DNA from: Epiperipatus broadwayi
Lineage: Eukaryota > Onychophora > Udeonychophora > Euonychophora > Peripatidae
Assembly: GCA_028023455.1 (NCBI GenBank)
Contig: JAQFVV010000021.1
Location: forward strand, 4,926,853-4,990,852
Direction of reading: 5' to 3'
DNA length: 64,000 nt
Positions 12,426 through 24,770 of this stretch are shown piece after piece (the stretch's first letter is position 1; each line of letters starts with the position of its first letter). Under the pieces are notes generated by a model that saw nothing but the letters and a program-made list of their open reading frames with translations, made no database searches and had not been told where the DNA came from. Position numbers and translations under genes: made by a program.

Positions 12426-13350
12426 AGAATCAATAACATGCTATAAACAATAACAAACTAAATGTTTTTTAAATAGAAAAATTAGCATAATGTCTTGAAT
12501 TAATTTGCAACATTCAAATTAAGTGTATAAATACTTATTAGAATATGGAAATTAAAAGCAAAATATTGAAATCAAATTTTATTTATTAGTTTCCCTATTC
12601 TCTATTGATAGTTGGTTCCAAATCTTCTGAGTATACCTGAAAGTATGGATAAAAGTGAGTCCTATAGGTCTTTAATATATACACACATACTCACACATAT
12701 AGTCTAATTGAATTTACATATTTAGCCAGCAACAAAAATATTAAAAAAGTAGAATCAATGCAGATATGGAAAATAAAGGGTGCTGATTTAGTATGCGCTC
12801 ATGACCATTTTGAGTTATAAGAACCGCCCAAAATCCAGGCTGACACATCCAAGTGATAAATCATATTGATCAATCTAAACATTGGAGGAAAAAGTAGGGG
12901 CAACCTTTGAATGAATGGGCAAGACAAGTAAATGATTGGTTCAAACATGATTTATGTTGGCACTTATGCAGTGGATGCAGGAAATTAAGAATTCAAACTT
13001 ATGAATTTTTAATTATTATGAAATACCTTTTCAAATCACCAATTACCAAAACCATAGAGAGTCTAATTATGATACTGCAAATGAATTCACTACTAATAGT
13101 TACTGAAGAAATGACAAATTACAACATTAAATGTGAAAAATAACAATTAATTACATTATTCATTGCCCCAACTTTTAATACAAGATTAATTCATAGTGTT
13201 TGTCAAAATTTGACTTATCAATTAGGGTTAACACCTAAATGTTTAAGATTTTATGACATGTAAAAAATGAGCTTGTTATTTGCAAAGATATGGTTCGTAA
13301 TAAATTGTTTTTCTCTTCACTAGTAAAAATTTGTAATTATAAATATATGA
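12426..13350. other. AT-rich sequence with one unexplained open frame
   Basis: A 78-codon open frame (12907-13143, plus) contains a short Cys/Trp/His-rich stretch, DLCWHLCSGCRK. I do not recognise it and see no supporting context such as splice sites, homologous copies or codon bias, so I do not call it a gene. Confidence 0.4.
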
Positions 13351-13550
13351 CTTTTTTCGCATGCGTTAGTGAAGCTATAATTATATTATAATTTGTAATA
13401 GGTCTGCTTAGCGCTTTCGAGATTTAATGTTCATACTCATAGCTTTGTGAATGAAGACTGAGATTCGATCATTAAATTTCGAAAACGCTAAGCAGACCTA
13501 TTACAAATTATAATATAATTATAAAACTTCACTAACGCATGCAAAAAAAG
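13351..13550. mobile_element. fold-back element with AGCGCT-GAAA terminus (family P, short form)
   Basis: Two arms of about 80 bp (13351-13431 and 13470-13550) are inverted copies, with a loop of about 38 bp. Each arm carries CTCGAAAGCGCTAAGC or its near match, also found in the arms of the larger fold-back at 57331-58058. Arm identity is high, so the copy is fairly recent. No coding sequence. Confidence 0.85.
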
Positions 13551-14139
13551 ATATGGTTTGTTAAATATTTAAGAACACATGTCCAAAGACATTTGAAATA
13601 TAAATTTGTCTGAGTACCCTGAAGTGACTAATTCAGTGTGATGTACTATGGGTAGGACATTGCTCTCCTTATGATGTTTTTGAATAAGACTGCTTGTAAA
13701 GTAAAAATTGTGAAAATCACAGACTTAAATGACAGTTGTAGTCAAAAATGGATTGGAAAAAAATGTGGGTATATTTTGTGCATAGGATAATCTAGATTTG
13801 GAAACTCGGAATTATCATTTTTAGATATAAAGTTATTCGTTGCTTATTCTTCTCATTTTTTGCCATTGTCCATACTGACTTTCAGCTTTCAATACCTGAC
13901 AATACTTCACACGAGACGTGTGTTTTTCTTGTTTATTATTTTTCCACTATTTTGGCCTTTTTTTCTCTCTTATTTATTTTTCTTTAATATAATCTGTATT
14001 ATTTTGTTTAATATTTTATAGTGGGCAACAATAATTTAGGATGATGCTAATGATAGTCCCATAAACAGCTAACCGTCATTTCAAACTGTGTGGGAGCAAT
14101 TATAAACTACTCCCAAGTAGTATGCTGATAATTTTATGA

Positions 14140-14540
14140 TTGAAGTAGCAAACTCTCCATACAGTAATGCCACCCAGTGCAAGCCTTAGTAATTAATGGA
14201 TGCATGAAGGTTTGTACATAAAATGCATATCTAGTGTCTAGTCATCGTTAACCTTTTAAATGATATGTTATCCTGAATGCTTAAGTGCAGTGATAGAGCC
14301 ATGGACCCAGGAGCTCAAGGATCATGGGTAAATGATTTCAGTTCTGTCAGTTCCAGTGCTTAAACTTCTTATTGCCAACTACATCACATGACCTCTCAGC
14401 TGATTCCAAGAACAGTTTACTTTACTTGAGAGCCATCTAGTGTATGTTTGGGTAATCAATGGACATCAAATGATATAGTTTTATAAAATCCCTATCTCCA
14501 GACCAGATTCTAGCTTTTGTCTTTGTCAGCAATAAGAATT
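14140..14540 (+). mobile_element. degraded F1-family fragments
   Basis: 14147-14235 matches the F1 edge (CTCCATACAGTAATGCCACC, then ATCAATGGATGC-like sequence), and 14450-14535 matches the F1 interior (CCAGACCAGATTCTAGC). The stretch between has no match and may be a later insertion. Confidence 0.55.
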
Positions 14541-14810
14541 CCAAACTAAAACTAATGCTCTTATACATCTAGATCCTAGGCACTTGGGTATCCAAAGTCT
14601 CTAAAGGAAATTGACCATTGTGCAAGAAGGCTAGCCTGGGTTTAAATTCGAGGAAATTAGCTTAGATAATATAAAAAAGAAAAACAGTGGCTTCTAGGTG
14701 CAAATATGTATTAGTTCTATATTTGAATCCTAGTCCTTTACTGATGAAAGAAAACTTGTTGGTAATAACCATATAAACATTAAATTTAAAAAATAACCAT
14801 AAATTCTGTA

Positions 14811-16195
14811 TAGCTCCAAACATAAGTGACTAATTGTTGAAGCACTCAAATTTGAAATATATATAAAAAGTATGCTCTGGATGTGTTTGAATGTCATCTG
14901 ATATGTATAGCAACACCAATTACATAAGACATTATAACTGGATTTTTAAGATCTGTGGAATAATTCATACTATCTTCTTTTTCTTCATCCAAATTAGCCT
15001 TATTTATTTGCAAGATCACTTTCATTTTTTTTGACAGCCTATTACTTATTCAATTTTAATTTTTTCATCTGACACAGTCTCTCCATTCTATCTGATTATT
15101 ATTTTCTGTTATCAGATGGGTTCTTAAATAGTAATCTCCTTTTTACAGCATCTTTTCTCATCACAAGATCAGTTAATTATTAATTTTATGAAGCCTACCT
15201 TTCTTTTTAGTAATCACATTTCATTTCTTATTCTATTTTTTTTCATTACATATCAATCATTCATCTTCATTTAGGTGCATATATCATTTTTATTGTGGTG
15301 TTTCTTAACCTTTTCCCCCATTATGGACCTACGAAATTCAACTAGTTTTTCACAATTCAACAATATAAAGGTACATATTTTGACCTAATTTTCTACACTC
15401 CTAAATTGCACTCTCTAATATTGTAGCTATTGAACAAGTGAAAAAGACATTAGATTATCTCCTTTCAATATGTCTGCATCATGGAATAAATCTCCATTCT
15501 TCAGGGAGCTAAAGATTTAAACATCTGAATCTCCCTACCAAATTCAATAATCCGAATTTTAACATAAATACTGTGGTCATATATTAACCAATTTCAATGC
15601 TTGAATATATCTGCAATAAAATATACATATATTAAACATTTTAATTATAAATTATAAATATTGCAGAAAGAATGGAATCGATTTCAGTGCATGTTTGAAC
15701 ACTTAATGAAATGAAATAGTTCTCATAATATCATAAGTCAATGAATCAGTGAAATTTATTTGACTATTTTTACGTACAGTACTATATAGCTTATATATTT
15801 CCTGATTGCTTGAATTCAATAATAATTAACTGATCTTGTGATGAGAAAAGATGCTGTAAAAAGGAGATTACTATTTAAGAACCCATCTGATAACAGAAAA
15901 TAATAATCAGATGGAATGGAGAGACTGTGTCGGATGAAAGAATTAAAATTGAATAAGCAATGGCTGCCAAAAAAAAATTGAAAGTGATCTTGCCAATAAA
16001 TAAGGCTAATATGGATGGAGAAAAAGAAGATAGTATGAATTATTTCATAGATCTTAAAAATCTACAGTTATAATGTCTTATGTAATTGCTGTTTCTATAC
16101 ATATCAGATGACATTCAAACACACCCAGAGCATACTTTTTATATATATTTTAAATTTGAGTGCTTCAACAATTATTCACTTATGTTTGGAACTGC
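14811..16195. repeat. large inverted repeat, arms about 376 bp, spacer about 630 bp
   Basis: Left arm 14811-15186 and right arm 15818-16195 are reverse complements, with scattered differences and small indels. Clear anchors are CATCTTTTCTCATCACAAG at the left against CTTGTGATGAGAAAAGATG at the right, and TAGCTCCAAACATAAG against CTTATGTTTGGAACTGC. The spacer is AT-rich and holds no recognisable gene. It could be a fold-back DNA transposon or an inverted segmental duplication; I see no transposase. Confidence 0.85.
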
Positions 16196-17384
16196 AATTA
16201 AAAACTTGGAATTTAGACTTATAAACATTACTTTAAAAATGAAAATCATAAAAAAATGTTTTTTATATTCTTTGCAGATGTTGAAGTTAGAATGAGTAAA
16301 ATAATAATAATAAAAGTATTGATGCTTTTAAGGTGTAGGGCTGGTGAAGACTTTTAAAAATAACATGGATATTGAGTGGCATTAAAAATAAGCAAGTAAA
16401 TACTTGATAATATTAGATGTGGACTCTCTCACTTGAGCCATATATGATTAGATTGAAACTGCCCTATTTTGATCACATCATGAGATGATCTATTGAAAAA
16501 ATGTACACAGTTTATGGTGAATGAAAAAGATGACCAGCAACAAGGTAGATAGATTCCATCTTCATATTAATAAAAGTGCCTTTAAGCATTTTGGAAAACC
16601 AAACAGATGAAAAATCATATTAGATAATACTAGTCATATGATTGCCAAAAATATTTTTAAATTGAAAATTCAATTTTTTTTTTTCTTAATTTTTTTTAAT
16701 GATACTTTAAGTAATTGTACTTAGGTGGTAAATGTTCCCCAAGAATATTTTCCAGACGTTGCTAAGCCGTGCAGTGTAGTTAAGAAAATAAACTTTCATT
16801 ATAAATATTTTTCACATTATATATGCAAAAAATATATTTAAATGAATTAATGGTAAAATTTGAAGGACAACATTGAAAATACTGAATATAATCCAAGCTA
16901 AATGCATTCTTAGTGTGGAAAACTTATCAAAGGCAACAATTATATTTCTTTAAAAATAAAAAACACCGTATTCAAACAATAACAAATAGAAATATGAAAT
17001 TGTATATTTAAGAGCACATTTTCCCAAATACACTCAACTGAACATTTTAAAATTTTCCGTTCATCCCTGAATCTTCATTTTTAATAAACTAGGCTTCTTT
17101 AATGATATAAACTTAGCGATAAACAGATGATTTAATGCTGTTCAATTGAGTGCATTTTGGAATATATGAAGTTAAATATACACTTTTATATTTATATTTA
17201 TTGCTTTAAATAATGTTTTTTAAAGGTATATAATTGCCATCTTTGACAAGGGTGCTCAGCTCTGAAAGTGCATTTAGATTATATTTAGTGTATTCATTGT
17301 TTTCTCCTAATATACTATATTAAGACTGTTTTTAATTCATTTCATTTTTGTGGTGGAATTATTACAGTTATTAAAATTTTTTAA
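16196..17384. other. AT-rich sequence, no recognised feature
   Basis: Nothing coding or repeated that I can support. Confidence 0.55.
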
Positions 17385-17660
17385 TACACTGTACAGACTT
17401 ACACTTACCTGCACATATAATTTAATGTATAAGGGATTCAAACTCAGACTTTTCACATGACCCTCAACTCTCCATGCCATCTCATATTGCTGACCCACCT
17501 GCCCACACACATGTTGAAAAAATAAATAATCATCAATAAACGTATTTCTTGCTAAACCAGCAATCATCAGTTGGTCCAGATTACTATCTCCACATATATA
17601 TATAATCAGTGTTCAGCTTTATATTAAGATAGCCAATCTTCATACTTTAATGGACAGGCA
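17385..17660 (-). mobile_element. hammerhead-bearing SINE/retrozyme-like element (family H)
   Basis: On the minus strand: a leader (AGTATGAAGATTGGCTATCT), the hammerhead (17521-17588), an A-box-like GGTCAGCAATATGAG, and a B-box-like GTTTGAATCCC, then TTATATGTGCAGGTAAGTG. The leader matches the junction region between the two direct copies at 46 kb, which supports a shared element structure. Confidence 0.75.
17521..17588 (-). ncRNA. hammerhead ribozyme motif (type I)
   Basis: On the minus strand: stem I half AATC-TGG-ACCAA, core CTGATGA (17564-17570), stem II TTGCTG/TAGCAA, intact GAAA, a short stem III around ATACGTTTAT, and stem I half TTGATGATT. The first pair of stem II is U-A here where other copies have G-C, a compensatory double change. 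Confidence 0.75.
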
Positions 17661-17837
17661 CACAAAAGAAATATTTACACCTGTATATATTTAAATATAT
17701 TATTATAATTCATTATAAAATTCCAAACTTTCAACATTGTATAGTTCTATTTACAATAAATTTCACAATACACTGTGCTAATTTGACATTGATAAATCCT
17801 GAGCAAAGATGAGAACGACATGAAGAGAGGTTGTGAC

Positions 17838-17900
17838 ATGGGCCAACTGATGAGTGTTCTAGTTCAACATCAAATGTATCTTGGGAATTATTTGCATTTT
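17838..17900 (+). ncRNA. degenerate hammerhead motif (family H fragment)
   Basis: GGGCCAACTGATGAG followed by a stem II with a mispair, then CAAA in place of GAAA, and TTGGGAATTATTT as the stem I return strand. The flanks do not continue the element, so this is a truncated copy. Confidence 0.55.
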
Positions 17901-18494
17901 TCAGATGTCTTTACTCATATGATTATAAAGCATATGTGGTAAATGAAAGTTGTCAGTATATTTAAATTTATTTATTTTTTATATATTTCCTTTAATTGTT
18001 TTTTATTGTTTCCATGAAAGAAATATATATTTAATTGGAAAGGGAAAAAAAATTGAAAATATTTGTTTTGTAATTTTTAAATATGTCTTTGCATTTTATT
18101 TTATAAAAAGTTGACAGGATATCCTTTACGAAATAATGTATTTATCTGTTAACTTTTTTTAAAATAACAAAACTATTAAAGGAAATCTTTTTTATGCTAT
18201 TAATTTATTTTAAATTCTATTTGAGGTTTTATTTATTTACTTATTAATACGTCTCTCATATAGGAAGTATTTGCATTAGCTGATAAGATAAAAGTGGCAT
18301 ATCTTTTATCTGTATTTCTTTATAAATCGGTCCTTTTCATAGTTCTTACTGGGAAGCATTTGTTTTTAAAATGAGTTTTTTAATACAAGTTAACAATATA
18401 ATTTTATGCCCTAGCTCTAAAATTAAAGTACTAAATCAGGATTAAAATCACAGTATGTAATAATAAGTTACTAGGTATGGTAGGAAAAAAAAAT

Positions 18495-18630
18495 TAAACT
18501 AAAAACAATTGAATGATCAGATGCTTGGGAGGACGTGTGACATTTGGGTATCAGATATTATAGGTTGAGCTTTGATTCAGAAAGCTTTAACCCTTAGATC
18601 TATCACTTTACCACTGCATCAATGAACAAT
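18495..18630 (-). mobile_element. tRNA-derived SINE fragment (family G)
   Basis: On the minus strand an A-box-like GTGGTAAAGTGATAG is followed about 35 bp on by a B-box-like TGAATCAAAGCTCAACC, then a tail ending CTTCCCAAGCATCTGATC-like sequence that is also present beside the GATA array at 3285-3350. Confidence 0.5.
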
Positions 18631-19231
18631 GTAATAATTTATTATTGTCTATTTACTCAAGTTCTCCTAGTGCTGAGAAATTATCTTATATCCATGAGCT
18701 ATTTTTTTTATAAGGCAAGTTAATGATATAATTATTTAAAAAATATATCAGATGCCCCCTCCCCCCATTATAAAAAAATAATATTTATTTAAAAGACAAC
18801 TACAAATTTATTGGTGACTTATAAAATAAATATGAAGATGGCTTCTTTTTTTTAACTTAGAAATTCTCTTTGCTTGTAATCAATTTTTAACATATTTCTA
18901 TCGAACAGATATTCTTTAAATTTTGCATATTTGTTAGGTATTAGTGACAATACAATATGACAATGCAGAATTTTGAGGTCCAATCATTTGTTCAGTCTAA
19001 TAATATTGATATTGGTTCACTAAGTCTTTAGTGATGCGCAATAGATGGCCTCTTTTTTTTAAAAAAAAGGTTTTGTTAAATTTCATAACTAATTCTCTAA
19101 CAAAGTATTTACAGTTAATTAAAATAAAAATAAGAAATAATCGATGAAATCTTAATTTCTTTTGATTGTTGAAAAAAAATTTGATTTTTTTTTAAATGAT
19201 TGCCTTCATAAACACAAGTCTTTTAAATTAA

Positions 19232-19420
19232 ACAAGGCAAAACTCTCCATACAGTAGTGCCACCCTGTGCCAACCAGAGTAATCAATGGATGCCAGAAGG
19301 CTTGTGCATAAAATCTCCATCTAGTGCCTACTCATCCAATATCCCCAGACTAGTTTCTGGCTTGTGGCCTTCATCAGTGAATAACAATTATGTGCTAGTA
19401 TAAGAGGTGGTGATCATGTG
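19232..19420 (-). mobile_element. F1-family element with hammerhead-like core
   Basis: The plus strand runs from CTCCATACAGTAGTGCCACC to the family edge TGATCATGTGAT near 19405. On the minus strand (19349-19377) it reads CTGATGA, a hairpin GGC-CACAA-GCC, then AGAAACTAGTCTGG. The stem pairs are GGC/GCC where the 20.4-kb copy has AGC/GCT, a compensatory change. Confidence 0.65.
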
Positions 19421-19485
19421 ATATTTAGTGGTTTAAGTCTTTTAAATATTTTAAGGTGCCCAAATTTCATTTTAAATATTGAAAA

Positions 19486-19927
19486 TTGGACTATTCCCAC
19501 ATCTAATATAAGTATTGAATGTCTTTAGAAAATTTTAACTTTATTTAAATATTCCAAATACATTCAACTGTTCGTAATAGCACATCAAACAGGTTGGTAT
19601 ATGCACAACATTTCAAGAGGTATTATTCTCATTTCTTCTTCAAGGGTTTTTGGCTTGACCAATGACAATACTAGCATGGGAATCAAACCTGGACCCTTAG
19701 ATTTTTGAATATTGAATTTTAAGGTAGCACTCAAGATGGCTCAGTTGGTTAGAGTGCTGGTCAGACTGTCAACACCTGAAGAAGAGGGGAGAATAATATC
19801 TCTCAAAATGTGCATATCCTAATCTGTGTTCTATTACTAATAGTTGAATGTATTTGGAATATTTAAATAAGGTTAATTTTTTCTAAAGACATTCAATACT
19901 AAAATTAGATGGTGGAAATAGTCCAAT
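19486..19927. mobile_element. fold-back element family F2 with tRNA-like centre
   Basis: Ends are inverted copies (TTGGACTATTCCCACATC at the left against a diverged GGTGGAAATAGTCCAA at the right), with arms of about 140 bp that share a TTTAAATATTCCAAATACATT block. The centre has a strong A-box (GGCTCAGTTGGTTAGAG, about 19738-19754, plus strand), and on the minus strand a B-box GGTTTGATTCCC. It is best explained as a tRNA-derived SINE with an inverted partial second copy. Confidence 0.75.
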
Positions 19928-20275
19928 ATATAAATACAACTAAAACATCATCATCACAAACCTTCAGGAAAACACAGTAACATTGTTTTGGGTGTCAGCT
20001 TTAAATTTGAATGCAAAAACTCTGTTGCAAAATATTTGAATACTAAAAAATAATATATATGTAAAATGTTTTATAAAAAGCACTTTTATTTAATTGATCA
20101 GTAAAAGATTAAAAACTTTTAAAAAAAAGGTTTTTATATGTAACTTGAAATAAAAGTGTGCTGGTAACCATAAATTAATTAATTTAAAACTAATGATTGA
20201 ATTAATTAATTTACAGAAGCCCATATTTTTAATTGCAAGTTACACATAACAATCAAAATAGTAATTAAAACAGGC

Positions 20276-20657
20276 AAAACTCTCCATACAGTAGTGCCAC
20301 TCAGTGCAAGCTAGAGTAATCAATGGATGCCAGAAGTCTTGTGCATAAAATCCCCATCTAGTGCTTACTCATCCAATATCTCCAGACTAGTTTCTAGCTT
20401 GTGGCTTTTGTCAGTGAGGAGCTTTGGATCCGAGACCACTGCACCTAGATCTTAGATCCAAAGCTCCTCACTGATGAAAGCCACAACCTAGAAATTAGTC
20501 TGGGAGTATTGGATGAGTAGCCACTAGACAGGGATTTTATGCACAAGCCTTCTGGCATCCATTGATTACTCTGGCTTGCACTGAGTAGCACTACTGTATG
20601 GAGAGTTTTAATAACAGTTATGAGCAAACATAAAAAATAGTGATCATGTGATGTTTA
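20276..20657. mobile_element. long F1 palindrome (fold-back), about 334 bp
   Basis: 20276-20609 is an almost complete palindrome centred near 20443: CAGTGAGGAGCTTTGGATC at the left is mirrored by GATCCAAAGCTCCTCACTG, and the outer ends AAACTCTCCATACAGTAG and CTACTGTATGGAGAGTTTT mirror each other. Both arms carry the hammerhead-like CTGA(T)GA...AGAAA(C/T)TAGTCTGG segment. The right flank has the family edge GTGATCATGTGATG. The minus-strand open frame inside is a by-product of the palindrome. Confidence 0.85.
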
Positions 20658-21000
20658 CTGGTTAATCAAAATAGTGGTTGAAATAAACAATTTTTTTTTG
20701 GTTTCCATCAAATTAAATAAAGTTATTTTTCATAAAATATTTTTTTATATACTATTTTTTAATTCACTACATTATGTCATGAGCAATTGGCCTGATAATT
20801 CTATTGGTGAGCAAAAAGTTTCTGAATAGAATTTTGAGCTCAAAAAATAAAAAAAACATAGAAACAAAATGTTATTTCATCGAGGTGATAATTGTTGTAC
20901 TCTATCAGTAAAATTTATAAATAAAAAAAAAAAGGTATAATTTCAATTTTTGTTTGTGTGTGTTTGTTAATTGCTCATTAATTGTATTTAAAATGATAAT

Positions 21001-21165
21001 TGAATGGTTTATTGTTTAGGAGTTCATAAATAATTTGAACATCAGAAGGGACAGAGACTGAACTGCGATCTGTGAACTTTAAGCATTAGAGTTGGCTGCA
21101 CTAAACTACAGAGGGCAAAAAATAATTGAACAGTTTATAGCTTGAGAGTTCATAATTTCCATGGA
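21001..21165 (-). mobile_element. SINE family C, two partial copies
   Basis: GAATGGTTTATTGTTTAGG (21001 on) and CAGTTTATAGCTTGAGAG (about 21131 on) are both the inverted family-C 3' end. The first runs on to AAACTACAGAGGG; the second is truncated. Confidence 0.6.
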
Positions 21166-21304
21166 GCTGCTGTAAAAAGGCACTCAATTGACAACAGAAT
21201 ATGTCCATTTCTTATGTAACTCCATAGGTTTTATCTCTTTCCTTATTCGTTTATAAATTCAATAAATAGGGGTGGTCCACTAAACATGAAAGATTAAAAA
21301 TTGT

Positions 21305-21352
21305 TTTTATTGCTTAGCACTGCTTTCGACCAGGTTGGTCATATTCAGTGTA
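21305..21352 (-). ncRNA. hammerhead-like core fragment
   Basis: On the minus strand: CTGAATATGA, a 4-bp hairpin GACC-AACCT-GGTC with stem overlapping the box, then GAAAGCAGTGCTAAGC, in which AGC-AGT-GCT can form the short third stem. It resembles the arms at 13.4 and 57.4 kb. Surrounding sequence is unremarkable. Activity is doubtful because the core box departs from CTGATGA. Confidence 0.4.
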
Positions 21353-21822
21353 CAGACAGATATATGGGGGGAATATGTTCATTGCATTAATTAATCTACG
21401 TTTATTTTCCCACATGTTTTTGTGTTATGAATATAATTATCCTGCTCAATGAGTCGTGCTAACTGAAGAGATCGACAGATTCAGTTGAAATGCATTTTAC
21501 TCATTTATATTTTCCCCAGTGTTTGCAACCATAGATTAAAGTATGAAAATCATATGCTGTGAATTAATATATATATTCACACACACTAAGCCGCAGTAGA
21601 TGAACTTTTCAAATGTATGCTATATGCAAATATAGCTACGAACGGTGTATGCAATATTATTTTGCAATAGCAAAAGGCGTATAAATTCCAAAATAACCGT
21701 TATAAAGAAATCTATTATTAAATAATTATTCTTACTACTGCGTAATTGACAGATTTAATAATTGCCTCACGAGAGGATTTTCTAGCAAATTCATATATAC
21801 AATTTTTAGATATAAATTACTT

Positions 21823-21932
21823 TTTTTTTTTTTAAGTGTCATAGCATCGGCCGGGACGCGAACCCGCAACCCGGGCAACTGCCTGCAAGTGCAAAGGCAG
21901 TCGCGCTGACCTCTCGACCACCAATGCAAGAC
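21823..21932 (-). mobile_element. short tRNA-Gly-derived SINE with 15-bp target duplication
   Basis: On the minus strand: a tRNA-like body starting GCATTGGTGGTCGAGAGG with B-box GGGTTCGCGTCCC, a short tail TATGACACTT and poly(A). It is flanked by identical AGATATAAATTACTT repeats (about 21809-21823 and 21933-21947), a clear target-site duplication. The whole element is only about 110 bp, so it is little more than the tRNA part. Confidence 0.9.
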
Positions 21933-22066
21933 AGATATAAATTACTTGGTAGATAAAGTTACATCATTTGCAAAAACGTTCTACCAATATCAGCTTAAAA
22001 AGTAAAACCAATGAGTAATTTGCATTGTTATTACCTTATTAGGAGAAGTAATCACATAAATAATTC

Positions 22067-22102
22067 CCCATTATTTGGTTTATTAGTAAACCAAATAATG
22101 GG
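22067..22102. repeat. perfect 16-bp hairpin with 4-nt loop
   Basis: CCCATTATTTGGTTTA, loop TTAG, then the exact complement. The stem extends a little further with a bulged C. It lies in unannotated sequence. Confidence 0.9.
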
Positions 22103-22439
22103 AAATGATTTTTTTATGTAAAAATAAATAGGAAGAAATCTTAAGTAATTTTAAAAGAAAAAAAAGTGATTGAAACAATTAAGTTGATTTGAAATTTAGA
22201 AAACTAGTCAAAAATTGGAGCTTGTTAATGAGATCTTCAGTTTATAATTTCTATAATATAATTTTCAAATACAAGAATAAGTTATATGCTTATTTAAATG
22301 TAATATAATGGATTTGAACACAGGCCTTCAAGCTCCTTCTACAATATATTAAGTGAAAGAAAAAAGAAATTCGAATACATCTAAGTATTGTTACTTATAA
22401 AGCGTCTGGACACACCATTTATTATGAACGAAGGATTAG

Positions 22440-23365
22440 GTTACCATAGACACCATTATCACCATTTTCAATGACTAACGATCCACGGCAGGATGAAAGC
22501 CTCTTTAAATTTAATAGCTGGTACAATTTATAGTTTCTCTTTTTCACATCACATCCATCCATATCACTCGCGGTCTCTTTCTAGGTCTTTCTTAATCTCT
22601 TGGAATTTCATTTAAGACAACTACTGTCTACCTATTATTGCTTTTAGAAATACATGGATGTCAGTGATATCTGCGATCTCTAATCAACTATTCCATGTTT
22701 GATTCATTTTTGTTACTCCCAATATATACATATATCCTTGCTTCATTCACTGATTTAAAGTATCTATACTGCTCTTCTATTAAGAGACCAAATCATGCAT
22801 GCATAAGTTAGAATTGGTGAAATAATCTTAGACATCTTTATTCTTAAATACATAGACATTTTCCTTTTAATATTAAATTATTGCTATCAAAAAGAATTTC
22901 ATCCAACTTAAATTTTATGACTGATTTCTTCGGTTCTGTTTCCTTCTGTAATAATAATATGTGATCAAAATATCTGAAGTTGGGATAAGAAAAGCACTGC
23001 TAAAAACCATATGTACATTGATCTTTTTTTTTCTTTTCCTAAAAAAAGTTTAGACCTAAAATAATACTAAATTTCTTGAGAGTCCCCTCCTTATTTTAAA
23101 TAATATATATCTGTTTCTAATATACTTATCATTGCAAGATAGTTTCTCTAAGATCATTACTGTACTTTTCACCCATAGCTTCTCTTCTCCACATCACAAC
23201 CACAAGCTTTTTTAATGGATTTATCTCAAATGTGATCTTTTTATAGGCCACTTGAATTTTTGTGGAATCCTGTTTAAAACTGAAAAGATCAATCTCACAA
23301 TTTTTCTATTCCATATCTATTCCAGCTCCATTCAGCCTATTGATTTATTTGATTATGACAGAGAT
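22440..23365 (-). pseudogene. RTE-type LINE, C-terminal fragment
   Basis: Read on the minus strand in shifting frames it gives NNLILKGKCLC-type sequence, then SLNRRAV-like and GVTKMNQ-like segments and a KRPRVIWMDVM-like end, the same order as in the LINE copies at 1-640 and 58.8-59.6 kb. Upstream on the same strand 22910-23330 gives further coding-like fragments (KSVIKFKLDE). Many stops; inactive. Confidence 0.7.
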
Positions 23366-23380
23366 ACTTATGTATCTTTT

Positions 23381-23489
23381 TTTTTTTCATATGTCATAAC
23401 ATCTATCGGGGCAAACCCACACCCGTCTGCAACCAACTACTTGCTTGCATGGCGGCTGCGATACCTCTCGGCTAACAACGCAAGACACA
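23381..23489 (-). mobile_element. short tRNA-Gly-derived SINE
   Basis: On the minus strand: a tRNA-like body beginning TTGCGTTGTTAGCCGAGAGG, a degraded B-box, the family tail TTATGACATATG and poly(A). Near-identical 15-bp flanks (ACTTATGTATCTTTT and ACTTATATATCTTTT) are the target duplication, one base diverged. It is inserted beside or inside the LINE fragment. Confidence 0.85.
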
Positions 23490-23789
23490 ACTTATATATC
23501 TTTTCATCAATGTATTTAACTTTTAGCAATCTCTTTTAAAGGTCTCATGGAGTAATGATAATACTACTATCCACTATTCTTACAATCTGGGTTTAAACTA
23601 GGGTGGGTAAACTTCAAAAGACAGGATTCTTCTTTCAGGTAGCCAATCCATAACCCATCTAGATAACAATTCAGATAAACAGATATCAAATTATTTTTAG
23701 TTAGAGGGTAAACAATGATGGACTATTGCTGTGGTAAATGCTTTTCTTTCACCACATCTATGCCATCTACTGTAATCTTTATTAACTAA

Positions 23790-23940
23790 CTGATGCTAGA
23801 TGATAGTGCTTAGTAAATCTCTATGCAGTGCTGTCTTATCCAATATCCAACTAGTTTCAAGCTTATGGCTTTCATCAATAAAAACTTTGGGTCTTGAATC
23901 GGTGCTTTAACCTTTAGGATTTAATGTGCCCTCCCTCTGG
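23790..23940 (-). mobile_element. F1-related fragment
   Basis: Contains AACTAGTTTCAAGCTTATGG and TTTCATCAATAAAAAC; on the minus strand this is TTGATGAAAGCC-ATAA-GCTTGAAACTAGTTGG, the family's hammerhead-like block. Confidence 0.55.
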
Positions 23941-24304
23941 CAGCCAACATTTATCTCTCCTTTTACCAACAATTTATCAACACAAATTGAAAATATATAA
24001 AGGTTTTAATCAAATACAACTTGCCTTTATAATCATATAGACCTGATATGAATTCACTATCTATATATTACAGTGCCCTTACTTTTCTAACAACTTTAGA
24101 CACTATGTCCTATTGGCAGGATTGACATGGAATCAATAAAACATCACATAATTACAGCTTACATATTTCTGTTTCACCACCATACTGAAACAGCAATGAG
24201 TAAGCTGGAGTCATATGATAAAGTAATATGTGGAAAATGTTGAGATTGATGAGGTCTGCTTTTCACTTTTACTATTTTTTTAGGAGAGGATGTTGAAAAG
24301 ACTT

Positions 24305-24770
24305 TGATTCTGCAGAAGCTAAACTCTCCCTACAGTAGCACCACTCAGTGTGAGCCAGAGTTATCAATGGATACAAGAAGGTTTGTGAAAAAATCCCTAT
24401 CTAGAACCTTTTCATTCAATATCACCAGACTAGTTTCTAGCCTTGAATCTGAGAACACTGAACCTAAATCTTAGGACTCAAAGCTTTATAGTTGGTTAAT
24501 AAGGTAAAGGTGGCTTCTGGAGGATTTGCACTAGATCCTAAGACCTAGGTGAAGTGCTCTCAGATCCAAGGCTCCTCACTAATGAAAGACACAAGCTAGA
24601 AATTATTCTGGTGATATTGGATAAGTAGGCACTAGATAAAGATTTTATGCATTAACCTTCTTGCATCCATTGATTACTCTGGCTTGCACTGAGTGGCACT
24701 ACTGTATTGAGAGTTTAGCTTCTGCGTAAACAGCTCGTGTAAGCACAAAGAATGGTGATCATGTGATGAC
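24305..24770. mobile_element. F1 fold-back element, long form
   Basis: Outer ends GCAGAAGCTAAACTCTCC and GAGAGTTTAGCTTCTGC mirror each other, including bases beyond the usual family edge. The arms (about 24310-24460 and 24560-24727) are diverged inverted copies; the loop (about 24470-24550) holds extra sequence. The right arm carries a hammerhead-like block near 24570-24620. The right flank has the GGTGATCATGTGATGA family edge. Confidence 0.8.

Noticed and set aside
20445-20627. Minus-strand open frame
   Set aside because: Lies wholly within the F1 palindrome and has no independent support.
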